Under the pieces are notes generated by a model. That model did not search any database and was not told where the DNA came from. It saw only the letters and a list, made by a program, of their open reading frames with translations. A program made the translations under genes and the position numbers. From the NCBI GenBank assembly GCA_027574665.1, contig CM050690.1, forward strand, positions 69,669,433-69,733,432: DNA of 64,000 nt, read 5' to 3'. Positions 33,101 to 48,100 of this stretch are shown here, piece after piece; the stretch's first letter is position 1, and each line of letters begins with the position of its first letter. The DNA is from Rhynochetos jubatus (Eukaryota; Chordata; Aves; Eurypygiformes; Rhynochetidae).

Positions 33101-36100
33101 TTCCTGCCACCATGAACAGCTCCCTTCATAATGCAGAAGTGGAAATAATCTTCCAGTAATTAATGTTCCCAAGTGCAAACACAGGATTTTCTCACCAAAC
33201 AGAGCACACATGCATCTAGGATCCCTGCAGTCTTCCTGGGACGTTTCTGAAAGTCTGATACCTAACACTTACATACTTCACTGCACTGTACACCTGGAAT
33301 AAAGCTGCTCTTGGAAGAAGATCTGATATTATTGCCTCATTGTAGGAACAGCAGGAATCTTCATCAAGAGCAGAGCTATCAGGTATCAGGAAATCCCTAG
33401 CTGACAGCAATTCCTCAAGAGCTACACATACAAACATTCATGGTTTAAAAAAAAATAGAAAGAGGATAGGCCTAGGGAAACCTACCTTAGTCTGAGATTT
33501 AAGTCTCAGTGGAACCAGACATGCTGACCAAGCATCTTTCCAGTACGGTTAGTATTTTCCATTTGACAGAATTATTTCTTTTTTCCTAATGTCAGAATCC
33601 TTCGTGTCCTGTCATTAAGCCTCTTTTATAAATTGCTCATGTAGCATATGGAAGCCTTACTTACCTCCTTCCTCCTCTATCCACTTTGGAAGATCATTAC
33701 TGAATATGAATTAATATAAAATTTTGTCTAATTCTCATTTAAATGAACTCACAATTTCTTTATACCCATTTGATTTCAATACTTTACTTTTTAGTATAAA
33801 TAATCATTCTTCTGTGATACTTACAGACTTTGTCATAGCCTCTTTCATCTCCACTTTTTTCAGTTACACAAGCCAAGTTCTTTTAGTGTCCTTCCAGAAG
33901 CCAGGAAGTCCTACCCATGCTACAAGACTTCACCTATAGGTGTGTCAGTTTATATTAATGGTGACTCATTGCAGTTGACTAGAACTGCACACAATCCTCT
34001 AAATGAGCTCGCATCAGTGCTCTGCACAAACTCTTTTACTGCATCTCCTAAAAATCATTTGCCTACTGTGCACTCGAATCACATGCACTTTTCACATGTG
34101 CATGTCATGTTAGTGACTCATACCTGCTGTCTCCCTGGATCAAAGCAAAAATTCTTGTTCTTAGCCCTAAGTACATGACTATTATTAAACTTTGGTTGAG
34201 TTCTGTAAGTCCAATACACAAAGTCTTCTCATTCTTCCTGTGTAATAACCTGATTCTCCCCAGTATTAGAAGGACCATTCAGTTTAGTACATCTTCAGGT
34301 AACATCAGTATAAGCCCAGCTCTTGAACCAGACTCCTGACCCAAGTAATGAGCAGGATCAGTCCCATGACCTATGCTTGCACAACCTTGCTAGTAATACC
34401 AGTTAAACTCGGAAACGCCCCTTCCACTTCTACACTGGTGTTGCTTTAGCCAGCTCCAGACGTTCCAGTCTTTCTGACAGGCCTCATTCTCTTCCAATCC
34501 TCATCACTTAAAATTCTACAAAGGACATTATATGAAATACATTGCTTACATCTAGATAGACCAAGTTAATTGTATTACCTTTCCCTAAAATGCCAGTTAA
34601 ACTTTGTGAAACGGATATAGTTATTCAGACATAATCCATCTTTAATGAAACCTACCTTAAATGTAGCTACATATACATATAACTAATCTTTTCCCTTTCA
34701 AATTGTTTTTTTCACATCTGGTCTTGGTGTTGCTTAATGTTGTGCTCAAGAGCCTAGAGCTACCCCAGTAATTTTCTGCTTTTTAGAGAATAGGTAATAT
34801 GTTTGCTAATTGCCACTATAGGTGTCTGTAGTGGTGCTGTTATTTATATAATACATAATATAGACATATTGCATCAAAAGTTTAATTGAAAACCAGTTTC
34901 AATTACTTTAAGTTTGGGACTTAAAGTAATGCAGCAATCCTTTTAGTGCTGAGATTATGGAGAAATCCAGATTTCATCACAGAATGCAGTTTCAATCTTG
35001 CTTGTGACACAGATATGGTATTGTCTGTTACTTTACAATGATTTTTATTTGTTCCCCACTATTTCTTACAGACAAGCTTGCTTACTGAAAACTCAACTGA
35101 TTTTTTATTTAGTAATTGGACATGACCCAAAATACATCAGTGTCTCCCCTCACCTGCGTTCAGCATGTACTTCACTCCTTCCTTCCTTCATATCTTTTCA
35201 TTAAGCCCTCTGTTTTAGCTTTTTTTGCTAGATCCAGCTCAGTGAGGTTTATGGCCATATGCCCTTTCTTCCTTCAATTTTTGTGCGTAGGAAGTCTGCA
35301 GCAGTGAAGAACTTTAATATCCTGTCAGACCAGGACTACCCTATTTTTCTGATAATATCAGCTATTTAGAGCTGAATAGTCAAAAGTTAATTGACAGAAA
35401 TATCATTCAGCTTATTAGAGGAAGAAAATTACTTCAGATTTTAAACAGCTATGAAAATCTGAGCCAGAAGGAAATATGCATGGGACTGGTAGTGAGGCCT
35501 GAATACACGAAAATTCAGCAACACCAAGTATGAAAGACAAATCCAAAATATATTGGCATTTTTAGTTCAAAGATTAGTGAAAATAAAACAATATAATTTT
35601 CTATCAGCATAGACGTTTTTCATTATAATCTGAGTGTCACCAAATGAATGCTCATTCACTGGCATTTGTCCTTCACAGTAGTGCAATGCATCCCAAACAA
35701 ATACTGTTATGTCTCTGATAATATGCAAAACAAGGATTTTGCTGGTATCTTTTCCTGTGAAGGCTGGATAGACCACATACACTTTCAAAAAAGGAAGTGC
35801 GCAGTGAAGGACAAAGGACATTTTTACTCCCTCTAATACAGTACATACTCTTTAGCAGACTTGTGGAGACAGAGAGCCTGAAACCATGGTAAGTACAGAG
35901 CCCTATTCATTTACTTTTTATTACATGGATGTATAGATTTAGTGCTAAAACAGCAGTGGATGTGACTGTAAATCTTTAAACATATTTCTAATAGTTTTCA
36001 ATTCAGTTCCTTGAAGTTGACTTCCTGCTTTTGAGGGCATGAAGAAACTTTTTTGGTTTTTTACCTCCTTCATCATGTGAACGGGTTTGTATGTGCCTTA

Positions 36101-38653
36101 CTGCATTTCTAGAATTGAAAATTAAGGAAGGGAAAAGAGCTTCTTACAAAGCTTAGTTTCCAGTGGAATTCAACAGTCAAGTGTCAGTGTGACACTAGAC
36201 AAGAAATGGGAATGGGTAAAGACTTTTCATTACATTTCCTGGAAGCAATTGCAGTATCTTATTTTGATTCAGAAGTACTTTGCAACTAAAAAACAAGGGG
36301 GAAAAAGCCCCACCCAAGATTTGTGCATTTATGCATAAATCTTCAATATAGTTGAGGGTTTTTTTTACTAATCTGTGGAATTTGTTTTCTTAAAAAACTT
36401 TCCTTAAAATTCCAAAATCTATATATGCTTCTGTTTTCATAAATATTTTATTTAAAAAGCCATATCAGTAATTTCAAGACAAGTGATTTTACAGATGAAT
36501 GTTGAAAACTCTGAAATCTGAATAGCTCTTCAAGCCATCTTTGCTCTGGGAAATATTTTAGAACTCCTGGAGTGGCTTGTGTAGTTTTATCATGGTACAT
36601 ATGCCCAAATAAAACAATCTTTCCCTGGAGGTAGTATTGCAAGAGAGGTATTCTTCATGTGCAGTTGTCAATCTTGTTTCAAGAGAAAAAAACGTGTCTT
36701 ATGAAACTTAAAGAGGAACCCAAACCATAAAATTCAGTATCTTCACAGGGAAAAAGGTCTAACTTTGCCCATTGCAAGTAGTACTTGAAAAATGGCAATG
36801 AGAGATAGGATTGAATGTAGAATACCGTTCAAATTTAACAATGATTCTCAAAGTTAGGATGGTTTTGGCTGAGTTTGTCTCTGTTTTACGTAACGACTGA
36901 ATTCTTCCTGAATCTGAAACAATGGCCTCAGAGTGTTTACCTAAGTAATATTTTTTATATTTAAAACAGATATTTCTCATTCTATTTATTTCTGTTGCAA
37001 TGAATCCCACTGTATAGCATCAACTACTAAAGGGCAAAATACTACATTTATTTATAGCAACAATTCAACCCAAATCATTTGACTTACTCTGGATTTACAT
37101 ATGGATAAATGGGATCTGAGTGGGGCCGATAGTTCTACCAAACGAATCTTACTGTGCTGTTGCCTCCTGATTTCTGGTTACAGAGATTCTTTAACTTGAG
37201 CTATTCATTCAGGAGCCCAAATATACATGTAGCCTTGGTATTTCCAAACCCACATTTTAACATTTGCAAGGCAAACACACTCTTCTGGCACGATTCAAGT
37301 GTCTAGCTGCTTTCACAAAAGGGTTTTTATAAAAACAGTACGTAAATATGCGAATATGTTTAACACAGGACTTCTGCTGTTGCCAAATGGTGTTTGAAAA
37401 TAAGCAACAATTAACAGTTTCATTTTTTTGATTAAATCTTTTCAAAGCTTCAGGTTGTTTTCTCTGGATCCAAATATGAATGACAATTCAAAGTAATGCA
37501 AACCATGAATTCATACACTTACTGTATTTCCTTGACAATGTTATATAGCACTATGGGTGCTTTCATCTTTGCATCACAGGGAACCCAAAAGCCTCACCAT
37601 TGAAGCAAATCACATTCTTTGGTCTGTGCTTTGATGCTGCACAGATGGAAGTTAATATTATAGCAATGTGAGAAGACAGGGAAAAAAAATAGGAGGAGAA
37701 CAAAACAAGTAACTGAAGAAGGTGGACGGAGGAGTAATTTGTAAATAATAAGTAAGTTTTTGTTTTCTGGCAGTTTTACAGTAGACAGAGGTTGGAGTGG
37801 TTAGGAAGACAAACTTACTCCTACAAAAAAAGTCAATGAACCTTTTGAACATGAGATTGGGCATAATCTGGTTTTAGTGTACACAGGAGGAGATTGAAGG
37901 AACAGAGGTCAATCTGCAGAGTCCCAGTGAGGACCAAAACATAGAACTCCCTATTTCATTTTCAACCATCATAACAGAGACAAATTTAAACCAAAACACT
38001 TAGACATAATATCAGATGAAAAATACTAGAACTACAATAAAAGCTGCTGGCAGGTGTAGCTTCATGTGAGACTGAAGCTGATGAACACAAAGAAAAAAAT
38101 GTTGCATTTTCCTTTGACTTCAAGCCAAGACAAGCTGTGTTGATTTCTGAGCTAGAGAAACAGGACTTAACATGCCAGTGTTCTTGCAGTGTTACTGGTA
38201 ATTCTCAGATACACTAAAAACTTTTGGGACATGAGAATTGCTGAAGAACAGCTATTGTACCGTAACTTGCACTGAAGTAATGCAGTCAGGCCTCGGTGCT
38301 ATAGTTCTGCAGCATTCATCCTGGAGATGTCAAAATACATTAATCCTTTGGAACCAAACTTTTGTCACACAAAAATTATGGCCATTTAGTGAAGTGGTCT
38401 GCTTTAATGGATGGACAGAAAAAGTTTCTTCCTATTCACAAGTGGTTACATTGCATATTTTATGGCAATTCTGGGAGCTGACACTGAAAACCATACTATT
38501 AACTGCTAGGAAGGGACTCACTTCACTCTCCATCTGTTCTTTAATGAAGGAAGTGCTGCCTTGGGTTATTCTTTTGAAAGAGAGTGCCTAAGTATTCACT
38601 GTCAAAAGTGGAATAAGGCACTTATTCTAGACAGTATTCAGGCATATAAATCA
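30147..38653. other. Intergenic DNA between C9 and FYB1, part 1
   Basis: About 8.5 kb of AT-rich sequence. The open frames are all short (under about 115 codons) and show no recognised domain. I see no clear repeat family, RNA gene or CpG-rich promoter. Confidence 0.6.
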
Positions 38654-38757
38654 CATAATCATAGAACCTTTTATGTTGGAAAAGACTTTTAAGACCATCA
38701 AGTCCATCTGTTAAACTAACACTGCTAATACTACCACTAAACCATGTCCATCAGCAA
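38654..38757 (-). mobile_element. Old CR1 LINE tail (inverted)
   Basis: aatcatagaaccttttatgt, tggaaaagacttttaagacc, atcaagtccat and ctaccactaaaccatgtcc are a diverged complement of a CR1 3' end. Confidence 0.75.
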
Positions 38758-41700
38758 AAAAACCCCGAAGTGACAGAGACAAGTGAGATATATATTAGGG
38801 GTTGTCTCAGAGCTAGGAATGTTTGTTTCTTGATATACTTGCTAAGATACTGTGATATTTTTGTGTACGATTAGCATTTTGAATGTTTCCCTTGTCAACC
38901 AAGTCTGTTAATCTAATGCTGAAAGATGTTTCCTTCAGCACCAATGCCCACCATTTAGGCACCTAGGTTCACCATTTAGGAAGAATTTTCAAAGCTGATA
39001 TTCATCTGCCACCTAACTCTGCATGCCTTAAGGGAATGTCCACACTGCACAATCAAAGCTATTAAGAGGTGCTCAAGGAGCTATACCAGGTCAAAACCTT
39101 CATAAACTGGAGATATAACATTGCCCAGAACTTGGGCCAACAACATTATGAAACATGAGCAATGGAGAAATTTCTCTAAAGAGGAGAGTTTTCTATATCT
39201 ATCACAGTCTGGAAGAGCATATCAGCCTTCAGTCAGTTGAACTTAATTTTTCTTATAAACTTTCCTAGTGCTAACTCATTGAACCAAGTTAGGTGGTGCA
39301 GCTGCAATGCTGGTTCTCAAGAATCTCTATTTGTCTTTCCCCTTGTATTGTAAGGAAGGCCTAGACTGAAATAAAAGTCTAATATAAGACAGACAGCAAA
39401 GGGTTTGGATACCTCCATGAGGACAGCATAAAGATCAATGTGTTTAGGAATGCGGTGTCTAGTGTAGCCCATGTTCTGCATGAACCTAATTATGTTTTAA
39501 ACTTGTAGTATTCCATCAGTATGCCTTCCTCATTTATGAGGGCTTCTGCCTCCTTCCATCAGTTTCACAATTGAGGTAATCTTCTCCATCTCATCTGATT
39601 TAGCAGGCCCATTTGGAAGGGACTGCCACATCACCTTCATACAGATGGTTCAATGGCTCAGTGACCAAAGCAGACATATTGGAAAGAGGTACCTCTGGTC
39701 ATGTCATAAAAAAACCCAAAGCGGTGTTTGGAGCAGTGCATTGCAACTAGGTTTACCCACTTCCAAGTGAGTGCTGTAATTACTAAGCTAGAGAGTTGCT
39801 TTACCCTTCTCTGAACTAAAGAATCTTCACATCGTTCACACAAAGCAAATCATCATCAAAACAGGGATAGAAAGTTCTACCATCAAGCACCAATCACATT
39901 TGGTCTGGTGTCCCAGGAACTCTCAGGAGAGCCATGGGTTTCACACACCTTGGGCTGTGTTTTCTGAAAACCATGTACAAGAAATGAAAGTGAAAAGCAG
40001 CTGAACGTTTTTAAAAAGGACAGACTTCATTTCTCCAAGCACAGTGATGCTTCTAATTCTCCTGCAGCATGGACAAAACCAGGGATATGAGGCTATCACA
40101 ACACATTTTAGGATCATTAGCGAACTTTTGTGTCTCAATGGAGTCCTACTGCTTCTGCACAGGAACACTTAAGTGTTGACTGTATGACAGGCTGAAAGTC
40201 TAACACACTCAGAAAGACCAGTCTCACAAGGAACCCTTTGTGAAGGGACCTCTACCTTCCTGCAAAGACCACTGAGGTCACTGGACTTCAGAGAGCCACA
40301 GAGAACAGGAGGTCTGGGTGTCTTGCATAACTGGGAACATGGCAGATTTTGAAACTGACTTGTGCAAAACACAACTCGCAGGGCTAAGAATAATAAAATA
40401 TTCAGGGTACTATTGTCTTTGTGAGCCAGGTGCAATTTGCTGCCTGCCAAGCCCAAGTGGAGCATAAGAAGAGAAACACTGAGAGAACTGTTTATCCTGA
40501 TCTTTATGCTACTTTCAAAAATGTTATAAATGAACATCTGTCCCAATGAAATCCAAAAATGCTTTTCTTCTCACTGTATAAGACATCAGGGAAAATATTA
40601 AGCTGGTCAAGGAGGGGAACAGTAGTGGATTGTCTACAGTACTCCATAATAGCTACGGTCTGTGCATACACCAATGCCCTGTGATACTTCTAGATTGGTA
40701 CAGAAGGCCAAACTGCACTCAGAACATCCCTAAGTCTGGCATCCAAGTTATCCTACAGTGTCTTGCTGCCAGTTTGAGAGACCCATGGCAATATTGCAAC
40801 ACGTTAATGAGAGCCCCACGACATTATTAAGGAAAACTATTGGCAAGCCAGGACTTGCTACATCCAGCCATGACTGCTCAGCCCATTCACACTGACATCA
40901 GGCAACATCTTGGCTTATTGAAGAGGTGTGGAATGAACTCCAACCTTCCCCATCCCTGTACTTTGCAACTTGGACAAAACACAGACTTGCAGAGGCCCCT
41001 AAAATTCAGAACAACAATACCATTGCTGAACTTTCATGTGACCTTCACCCCCTAGGGTTTTTCTATTCCTGAGGGGGTGGAGGAGGGGGAAAGGCAAGAT
41101 AGGAAAATGTGTTAGGTATGTAAATTAGACAAAGATAAATCACATTCATAAACAAATGTAAATGTGAAGCTGACACAGAACATATCATGTTTATTTATTT
41201 CAGTCTAAGGTACAAAATTATTCCAATCTTTCTCTTTGTCACCTGAACTATAACATGAGAAATGTTGGATTTTATCTGTCAGCTTCTCCTATTCTAACAC
41301 TAAGTAAGTTACTCAAGTCAGTGCAGGGGTCTCTGCACCCTTTCTCCAATACTGCCAAGCTATCTGCCTTTTTGAAAGCACCAAAGGTGTTTGAAGGAAT
41401 TGGAAAAAAACCAAAACACCTTGCTTTCAAGAAAAACCTTCCACACCTTGATTCTGTTCTTTGGAACTCTGTTTGGTCATAGTAAAGCTACTGCCTTTCT
41501 CTACAGTCACACTCAAAAGTGACAATTAGCAACATTTGTCCTCATATACTTTTTCTTTTGATAATACACTCTCATTTGAATATACATATTTATATGAGAC
41601 CTTTGTGTAGCCATTTATTCCAAACCACTCTCATGTAAGTATATTGTGAATGACTCCCAAGAATTTAAGATAGATTACACAAGGATACCTAAAAGTTCAC

Positions 41701-42973
41701 TTTTCTTTTTCTAAATTGTAAGTGCAAAGTTTTAATATTTATCAGTAAATCATCTATACTTGAATCCATAGTTTGGGATTAAGAAGCTGTTGGGATTTCT
41801 GGGTTCATTTCAATAAAAAGGTCACGAGTTTTAGCTATTTTTTCTTACAAAGAGAACATTCATACTGTTTTACAATCTAAATAAGAGAACCCAACAAACA
41901 AAAAAAGAATAAAAGTAATTTCCATCAGAGTTCAGGACTCTTAACACAAAAAATCTGAAATGAACAAAAATAACAGCTGCCTTCAGGAGTGTCCCTCTAC
42001 AGAAAAGTTGGAGTATGTAGAAAATTAAGACTAGAAAAATTACACAGAAATGTACAAAAAGCACACCCATGTTCTTGCACTGAAGTTGTGAACAATAAAT
42101 CCCAACTTGTAATATCATCAGTTAAAGCTGTGGGAAATTCATGAGAACAATTTATTACACATGCTTAAGAATGAGGCATATAATGTATTTGCCAAGTTCA
42201 ATCCATAAATATAGGCAAAATATAATTTTAACCTTTTTGGGGGGCTTACATTTTCACAGAACAAAACGAGGCTCAGAAGATCTTGTGCAACTATGGGTTT
42301 TGCAGCTATGGCTGGGTGTTCCTTTCACTTCTGCTGACACATCTCTAATAAGCTTTTCTTCCTATTAGTCACTTCTGTAACAAAGTTTTGGAGAAGTGTC
42401 ACAACCTCTACAATACCATGACCCTTCTCTGAGCCTCTGAGGGCATCTGCATTTTGATTCTGAAGATGTGTCATAGGGAGATTGTTTTTTTTATTCTCCT
42501 TGGAGAAGAAAAATATTTGGAAATCATGTCCCCAGGCTCTCTCTTACTCCTCCTGAACAAAGCCTCTCAGAATTACAATTTAGCCACAGCTATTGATCTG
42601 CTCAATCTCTTAGTAATTTTTTAAACTATTTTCCAAATTGTTTTGAAAATCCCTTTTATCCCTTAGTGTGTTAACAGGCCCTGCAGCTTATCCCCCAATA
42701 GTCCCTTCGCTATGACTAGTTCCCCCTTATCCTTTTTTGGACCTCAGTGTCTAATTTATTTAGTATTCCACCACTAGGTGTCCACTGATCTGAATGTTTT
42801 CCTTACATGACATGAATTTTCAATCAGACTCCTTTCCTCAGCCTCTAAGAGCAGCTGCTAGGGCTCAAATTTATGCACTAGCCCACAGGAATGAACAGTC
42901 AATAGATGGACCTCCATTAGCCAACCACTGGTGCCTTTCTGCTTCCTGCTGCTCTTCCCACCACAGTCAGTAA
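38758..42973. other. Intergenic DNA between C9 and FYB1, part 2
   Basis: No gene, RNA or repeat is supported. Open frames such as 40169-40546 (minus) have no recognisable features. Confidence 0.6.
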
Positions 42974-43125
42974 AATCATAGAATCACAGAATGGTTTGGG
43001 TTGGAAGGGACCTTAAAGACCATCTAGTTCCAATCCCCCTGCCATGGGCAGGGACACCCTCCACTGTGTCGGATTGCTTCAGGCCCATCCAACCTGGACT
43101 TGAACACTTCCAGGGATGGGGCATT
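42974..43125 (-). mobile_element. CR1 LINE 3' tail (inverted)
   Basis: aatcatagaatcacagaatg with two terminal units, gtttgggttggaagggacct, ccctgccatgggcagggac and acttccagggatggggcatt. It is well preserved and therefore relatively young. Confidence 0.93.
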
Positions 43126-43604
43126 AGTAGCTGTCCTATCCTCCACAATAAAAATATCCTGTGCAATTGATGATCTGCCCAATGGTCTTTAACGGATGTC
43201 CAGCAGACTGGCCTTGCCTTTCAATCTAGCCAGTACTCACCAACAATCTGGCAGTGTGATCCTGCACAACAAATTTTACAATTTTATTTTCCCCATACAT
43301 TTTAGCCCTTGGAGCAGAAAGGCTGATACATGCTGCCTTCTTATCTGTCCAGGTCTGTAGCATCTATGAGGAGGGAGCAAAACTGAAAGAAACTGTGCTG
43401 AATTTCCTTTTCTCATTGGCACACACCCTGTAAACAGCAGATTCAAATGCCTGCAAATAAAAAGTAAATTTGCATGACTAAAGTTAAGAAAGCAGACACA
43501 ATTTCTCTACCTCTGAGGCAAGGCAGCAGGCAGGCACTGAGCAGACATAACAGCAACAACACAATTCATTGCACTCACAGTAGGTGATCAGGGAACTAGG
43601 ACAC

Positions 43605-43965
43605 ATGACAGACAAGAAGGTGAGAGAACTGGGCCTGTTCTGAAGAAAAAAGGCAAAACAGAGACTATGTTGCTGTCTTCAAATATCTAATGGGAGGGTG
43701 GCAGACTCTTCTCAGAGATGCACAGGGACAGAATGAGAGGCAACAGAAACAAGATACAAAAAGGAAAATCCCAATTAGTTTCTTTTTCTTTCATTCTTTT
43801 TTTTTTTTTTTTTTTTTAACAGCTATGGAAATCAAATATCAGGACAGCCTAGAGAGGCTGCAGAGTCTCCATCTTTGCATGTAGCCAAAACCCAACTGAA
43901 GAATGCTTTGGGCAGTCTGGGGACCTGACCCTGTTCTGAGCAGACAGCTGGACTTGCAGAGTCCA
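43605..43965 (+). mobile_element. CR1 LINE fragment, sense orientation, interrupted by poly(T)
   Basis: Reads gagaactgggcctgttctga, aatatctaatgggagggtgg, cagactcttctcagagatgc, gaatgagaggcaacagaaac, then after a poly(T) run gcctagagaggctgcagagt, ctccatctttgca and ctgaccctgttctgagcag. This follows the 3'UTR-side CR1 consensus in order. The 21-T run at 43797-43817 expanded inside it. Confidence 0.8.
43797..43817. repeat. Poly(T) tract, 21 bases
   Basis: Uninterrupted T run within a CR1 copy. Its length is probably variable. Confidence 0.9.
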
Positions 43966-46473
43966 GCTCTAGAAGATGACTTCCAGAGGCCATCTTCCCT
44001 ACCTAAATCATGCTGAGAGGCTATGACCTGTAACGGGAGCGGCTCCCCCATTAGAGGTCACTGTTGTGCAAGCACCCGACAGTGACATCAGAATAGCAAC
44101 TCGAACACAGCAGCTGTAAGGAGAAAGTGCTCCATGAATTAGGGTTCCTTGCCACTAAATAGCTGAAAGGTGAGATCCATCTGGCTGCAGGGCAGGTGTA
44201 TGAAGGAAGAGGGGACACATGACCCACTTATCTCTCAAGTTTCCCAGGCAACACGTTCCAAATATGGGATAAAAAGGGGAACCGTTGGGTTAGCAGAAGA
44301 GAGGTGAGTCTTGGAGGAAGACAGGAGGGTAGGCCAGGCAGGAAGAAGTATTCTTTTTGAAAGAAGAAACTCAGAGTATACCAGCAAGGCTTTAGAATAT
44401 GGGGTTTGTGTGCACTCTCTGCCTAAGCTGAACCTAAAGGACTCTCAGCAGATGGAAAACTGATCCAGGTTTTCTGCTGTGATTGTCAGAGGCACAGATT
44501 AATGCATTCTTAATTAACATAACTTTCCATTTCCTTTTTGTATGGGTTTATGTTAACCTGTCACTTTAAAGCCAGCAGACTTTGAGACCAACCTGCTATC
44601 ACCTGCTCAGGATCAGGGATCAGAATTCACAGATAGTCAAAATAAACTTTCTTCAAAGTCCAAAGGATCAGGCAATAGAAAGCATGTTAGGCATTATGGA
44701 AATCCTAGGCAGAAGGGCTTCTGAAAATTTTTGTTGAAGCATTCTTTTTAATGATGTTTGAATTAAACTGGATTTTCATTTTTAAACTTTGTTGTCTTTG
44801 ATTAAAACACCCATGGGGATATTTCTGAAGTTATTTTGCATTTTGAAATGTCTATGCTGTGGGGGCAAGCTCGGTTGCTATTTAGGCCACATTATTGTCT
44901 TTGTTACTGGTGTCAGGAAGTGTACTAAACTGAAAAATCATATAAAGGGCTGTGTTTATTTTTAATTTAACATTCTGGATTCAACATTTTTCCAAATGCT
45001 TGATTTCATGTCTGACAATCCTTGAAAATGCTCACACAAGAAAATTCATGCTAGAAAATGTGAAATTGCTTACATGAAAGCAACTCTCAGGTCTGACTAG
45101 TTATGAGACTGGTCAGTCGGTCCAGGAAGAAAAGTAGAAAAAAGAACAAAAGCCTCATATGGGAGACCTTGCAGTATGGCAATGGCTGGGAGATGGGAAC
45201 AAGAAGGATTATACCCATGTGTAGCACAGACATTACTCTATGTTTGTATTTCGCTTGTTCCTCCCTAACCAACCAAGCTGCCCTGAAGCTGCATTCAAGG
45301 GGTGTGTTCCTACCTTTCTTCTCCTCCACCGCAACAGTAGTTTAGCGATTCTCACCCGAGCACTTGTATCATGTAGTTACTCTAATGCTGTGTTTCTTTG
45401 TATTGCTGGTACAAATGCTGTGTCCTGTAACATCAACGAGTGAAATGATCTGGATTGAAAAGCACCTCTCCTCCCATACACAATCCCTTTTCTCACATTT
45501 TCTTTCCTTCCCTTGGACATTTTTAATCTGTATTTTTTCAGTGACACGTGATGGAGAACAATTTTCAGCTTCTATAGCAGCAAACCTGAGGGGAAGTCAG
45601 TGAGGCATCTTTACAAACTGCAGTGAAAATTCGTAGAAGTCATCACACAGGCTTCTAGCCTTCTGGGGAAACAGTTTAAAAATGTAATCATTTGGTGCCC
45701 CTACATTCCTTACATCAACACTGAGAACACACTACTTTCTCAGAAGATACAACCAGTCAAGGTGACTGAACACCATGACAGCATGAGCTCATTTTTTCTA
45801 TTGTGAGTTTTCCACTGATGTGGTTAAACTGTAGACTTACAGGAGGAGTCGCAGAAACAGTGCATAGGATGTGCGGCAAACGGATGAACGATGATTTATG
45901 AAGAAGTAGAATGGGTCTGCAGCAAGAAAGAATGCCTGCCAGGCCTACCCAAGGGATTCCTAAACTCTTCACAGTGGCAGTAACTAGATATGAAGTGTGT
46001 TCTTGTTTTCTGTCCCCTACTCTTCTATCACAGATCCCGCAACGCAGACCCTTATTCTACATTTTTATCCTCCTACCTGATACTGTACACAAACTGGGAT
46101 CTCAAGCCGTGCTCTACCTCCTTATAACCCAGCTTTAGGTTTACAAAACAGAGCCCTAACGGCATCCTGTCACACAGTCCTATTTCAGCCTGCTTTGTCC
46201 TTGATCCTGCACTCTCAGCCAGCACTCAGTCTTCGCACTGGCTGAGCTCAAAGAACAGACTGGGAAACAGGGAGCTGGTGGTCCAGCTGCAGAGTCCAGC
46301 AAGTTATAGCTGATCAGCCAGCTGACAGGTTGTTACTGCCTGCGTGAAGGTGCTGTTCACTCATGTGATAAGCACACTGATTGCTTGCATGGAGACACTT
46401 TATCCTGCAGTCCAGGTGAGGAGGAGGTGGCATTGCAACAGAACGAACTGTGAGTAAAACTGAGTCGCTGCTG
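43966..46473. other. Intergenic DNA between C9 and FYB1, part 3
   Basis: No gene or repeat is recognised. A TATA-like gggataaaaagggg at 44266-44279 is followed by a donor-like gaggtgagt at 44301, but too close to form a first exon. Confidence 0.5.
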
Positions 46474-46520
46474 TCACAGAATCAGAGTAGAGCACAGGTT
46501 GGAAGGGACCTTGAGCCCCT
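46474..46520 (-). mobile_element. Short CR1 LINE tail (inverted)
   Basis: gtcacagaatcagagtagag, then cacaggttggaagggacctt, resemble the complement of the CR1 3' terminus; the match fades after about 45 bases. Confidence 0.5.
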
Positions 46521-48100
46521 AGTGCTTACATTTCATTCTGAAGTAGTTCACAAGCTGCTAATAGAACACATCACTTTCCATCAACAGCTCCGTATGGGTT
46601 TGCATTGCTTATGAGCTCTGAAAGCAGAAAATTTATAGAGGTCATTAAATGCTACTGAAAGACAGAATGCATGAAAATCCTTAGCACCTTTCCCATTATT
46701 CCTTTGAAAATCATCTGGATCTACTAGAATTGGCAGTATTTTCTAGAAATTTCTCAGTGCAAAGGATAAGAAACTGAAAAAACTTCGAGAGAAAAAAAAT
46801 AACTGATGCTGATTAACTGTATTTGAAATTGTGAATCCTTGCTAAAATTCATTCCTGTTGTGTGTGTTCCTCATCTTTTGAGAAGCTGGACATTAAAAGA
46901 TTAAGGATGTCATAGGGAATTTTTTGTAAATACTCCCTGGTGCTAAGTACATCAGTTACAAAAAGGAGACGTTACAGAATGATATCAGAGATCAGTGTTA
47001 CATGGATTCTCATCCAGGTGAACATGTCACTTTGTGAGCTCTAAAGTGTAGCTTCTTGTTGCACATTTCTTGTGTTATTCCTGGCACCAGAGCAGAAGAT
47101 AAGGAGCTCCAACATGAGAAAATAATAATAATAAAATAACCTGTTTATGATACACAGACAAAACACATACTTTAGTTGTGTAACTGCCTGGGAAAACTGA
47201 CTTTACAAAATCAGTGAAGAAGGTTTCGTTCCGACATAGATAAAATTTCTACCATATCAATCAGTTTAAATGGTAAAGCACTGAATTTTCTAACATGGCC
47301 TTTCCTCCTTCATGTTTTAGAGTATAAAAATACCTGTAATACAGCATATATGGTAACTAAAAAGTTAAGAATTGAAACCATGAGAAGAGACTCTAAAAGT
47401 GATAGCTGTAGTTATGCTAAATAATACTGATTATCACAGAAGAACTGTGAAAGGGTACAGAGGCAGAATGGTGAAAGATTCATGGCAACTGAAAATTTAA
47501 CTTGAGCCTTCATTTCTTCTGTTTCAGATGTTTTCAAATTTGGCCCTACTTGTACTTTCTTGAGAGCACATCAAGTACAGAAAGTTCTCAATTGCATTTG
47601 AATAAAACTCTTTTTTTGTCTTAATTTTATCAGGGATTTCTTGACTTATCAAAATTGACCATGAAAATCTGGTTTTAAATTTATTTATTTTTATAAGCCA
47701 ACATCATTTTAAAGCAAAAGCAGCCTTAGCACCGCTGCTATGATTTGGGCAAAAGCTACCAAATCTAGGTCTGATCTTCCACTTTTTAAAAGAAAAAGAC
47801 TGAAAAGCTGTTGGTAAGAAATCATGATGTTAACAGAGTCTGAATTGCTCTCTTCTGAAACCTTTTCAGAGGTTTCAGAGGATATTTTGAAGGGTATAAG
47901 CCCTTTGCTACCCACTTCCCAGAGAAAGCTGATGATAACTGAGCTAGGTGATGCTTGAATAGACACAGACATCATCTGTGAGTCCTCTGTGCCCCAAAAG
48001 TTAGCACAGAAGTGCAAACAGTGAGAGCAGGACCTTGCCTGGAGCTGGGATGCTTTTCAGGAAACATGGTTTTCTGCTTTGCTTCTCTGCGCTAAAAGCA
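46521..48100. other. Intergenic DNA between C9 and FYB1, part 4
   Basis: AT-rich; no gene or repeat is recognised. A minus-strand open frame at 47709-48017 (102 codons) has no known features. Confidence 0.5.

Noticed and set aside
44266..44310. TATA-like box followed by a donor-like gtgagt
   Set aside because: The spacing would leave a first exon of only a few bases, and no other promoter evidence is present.
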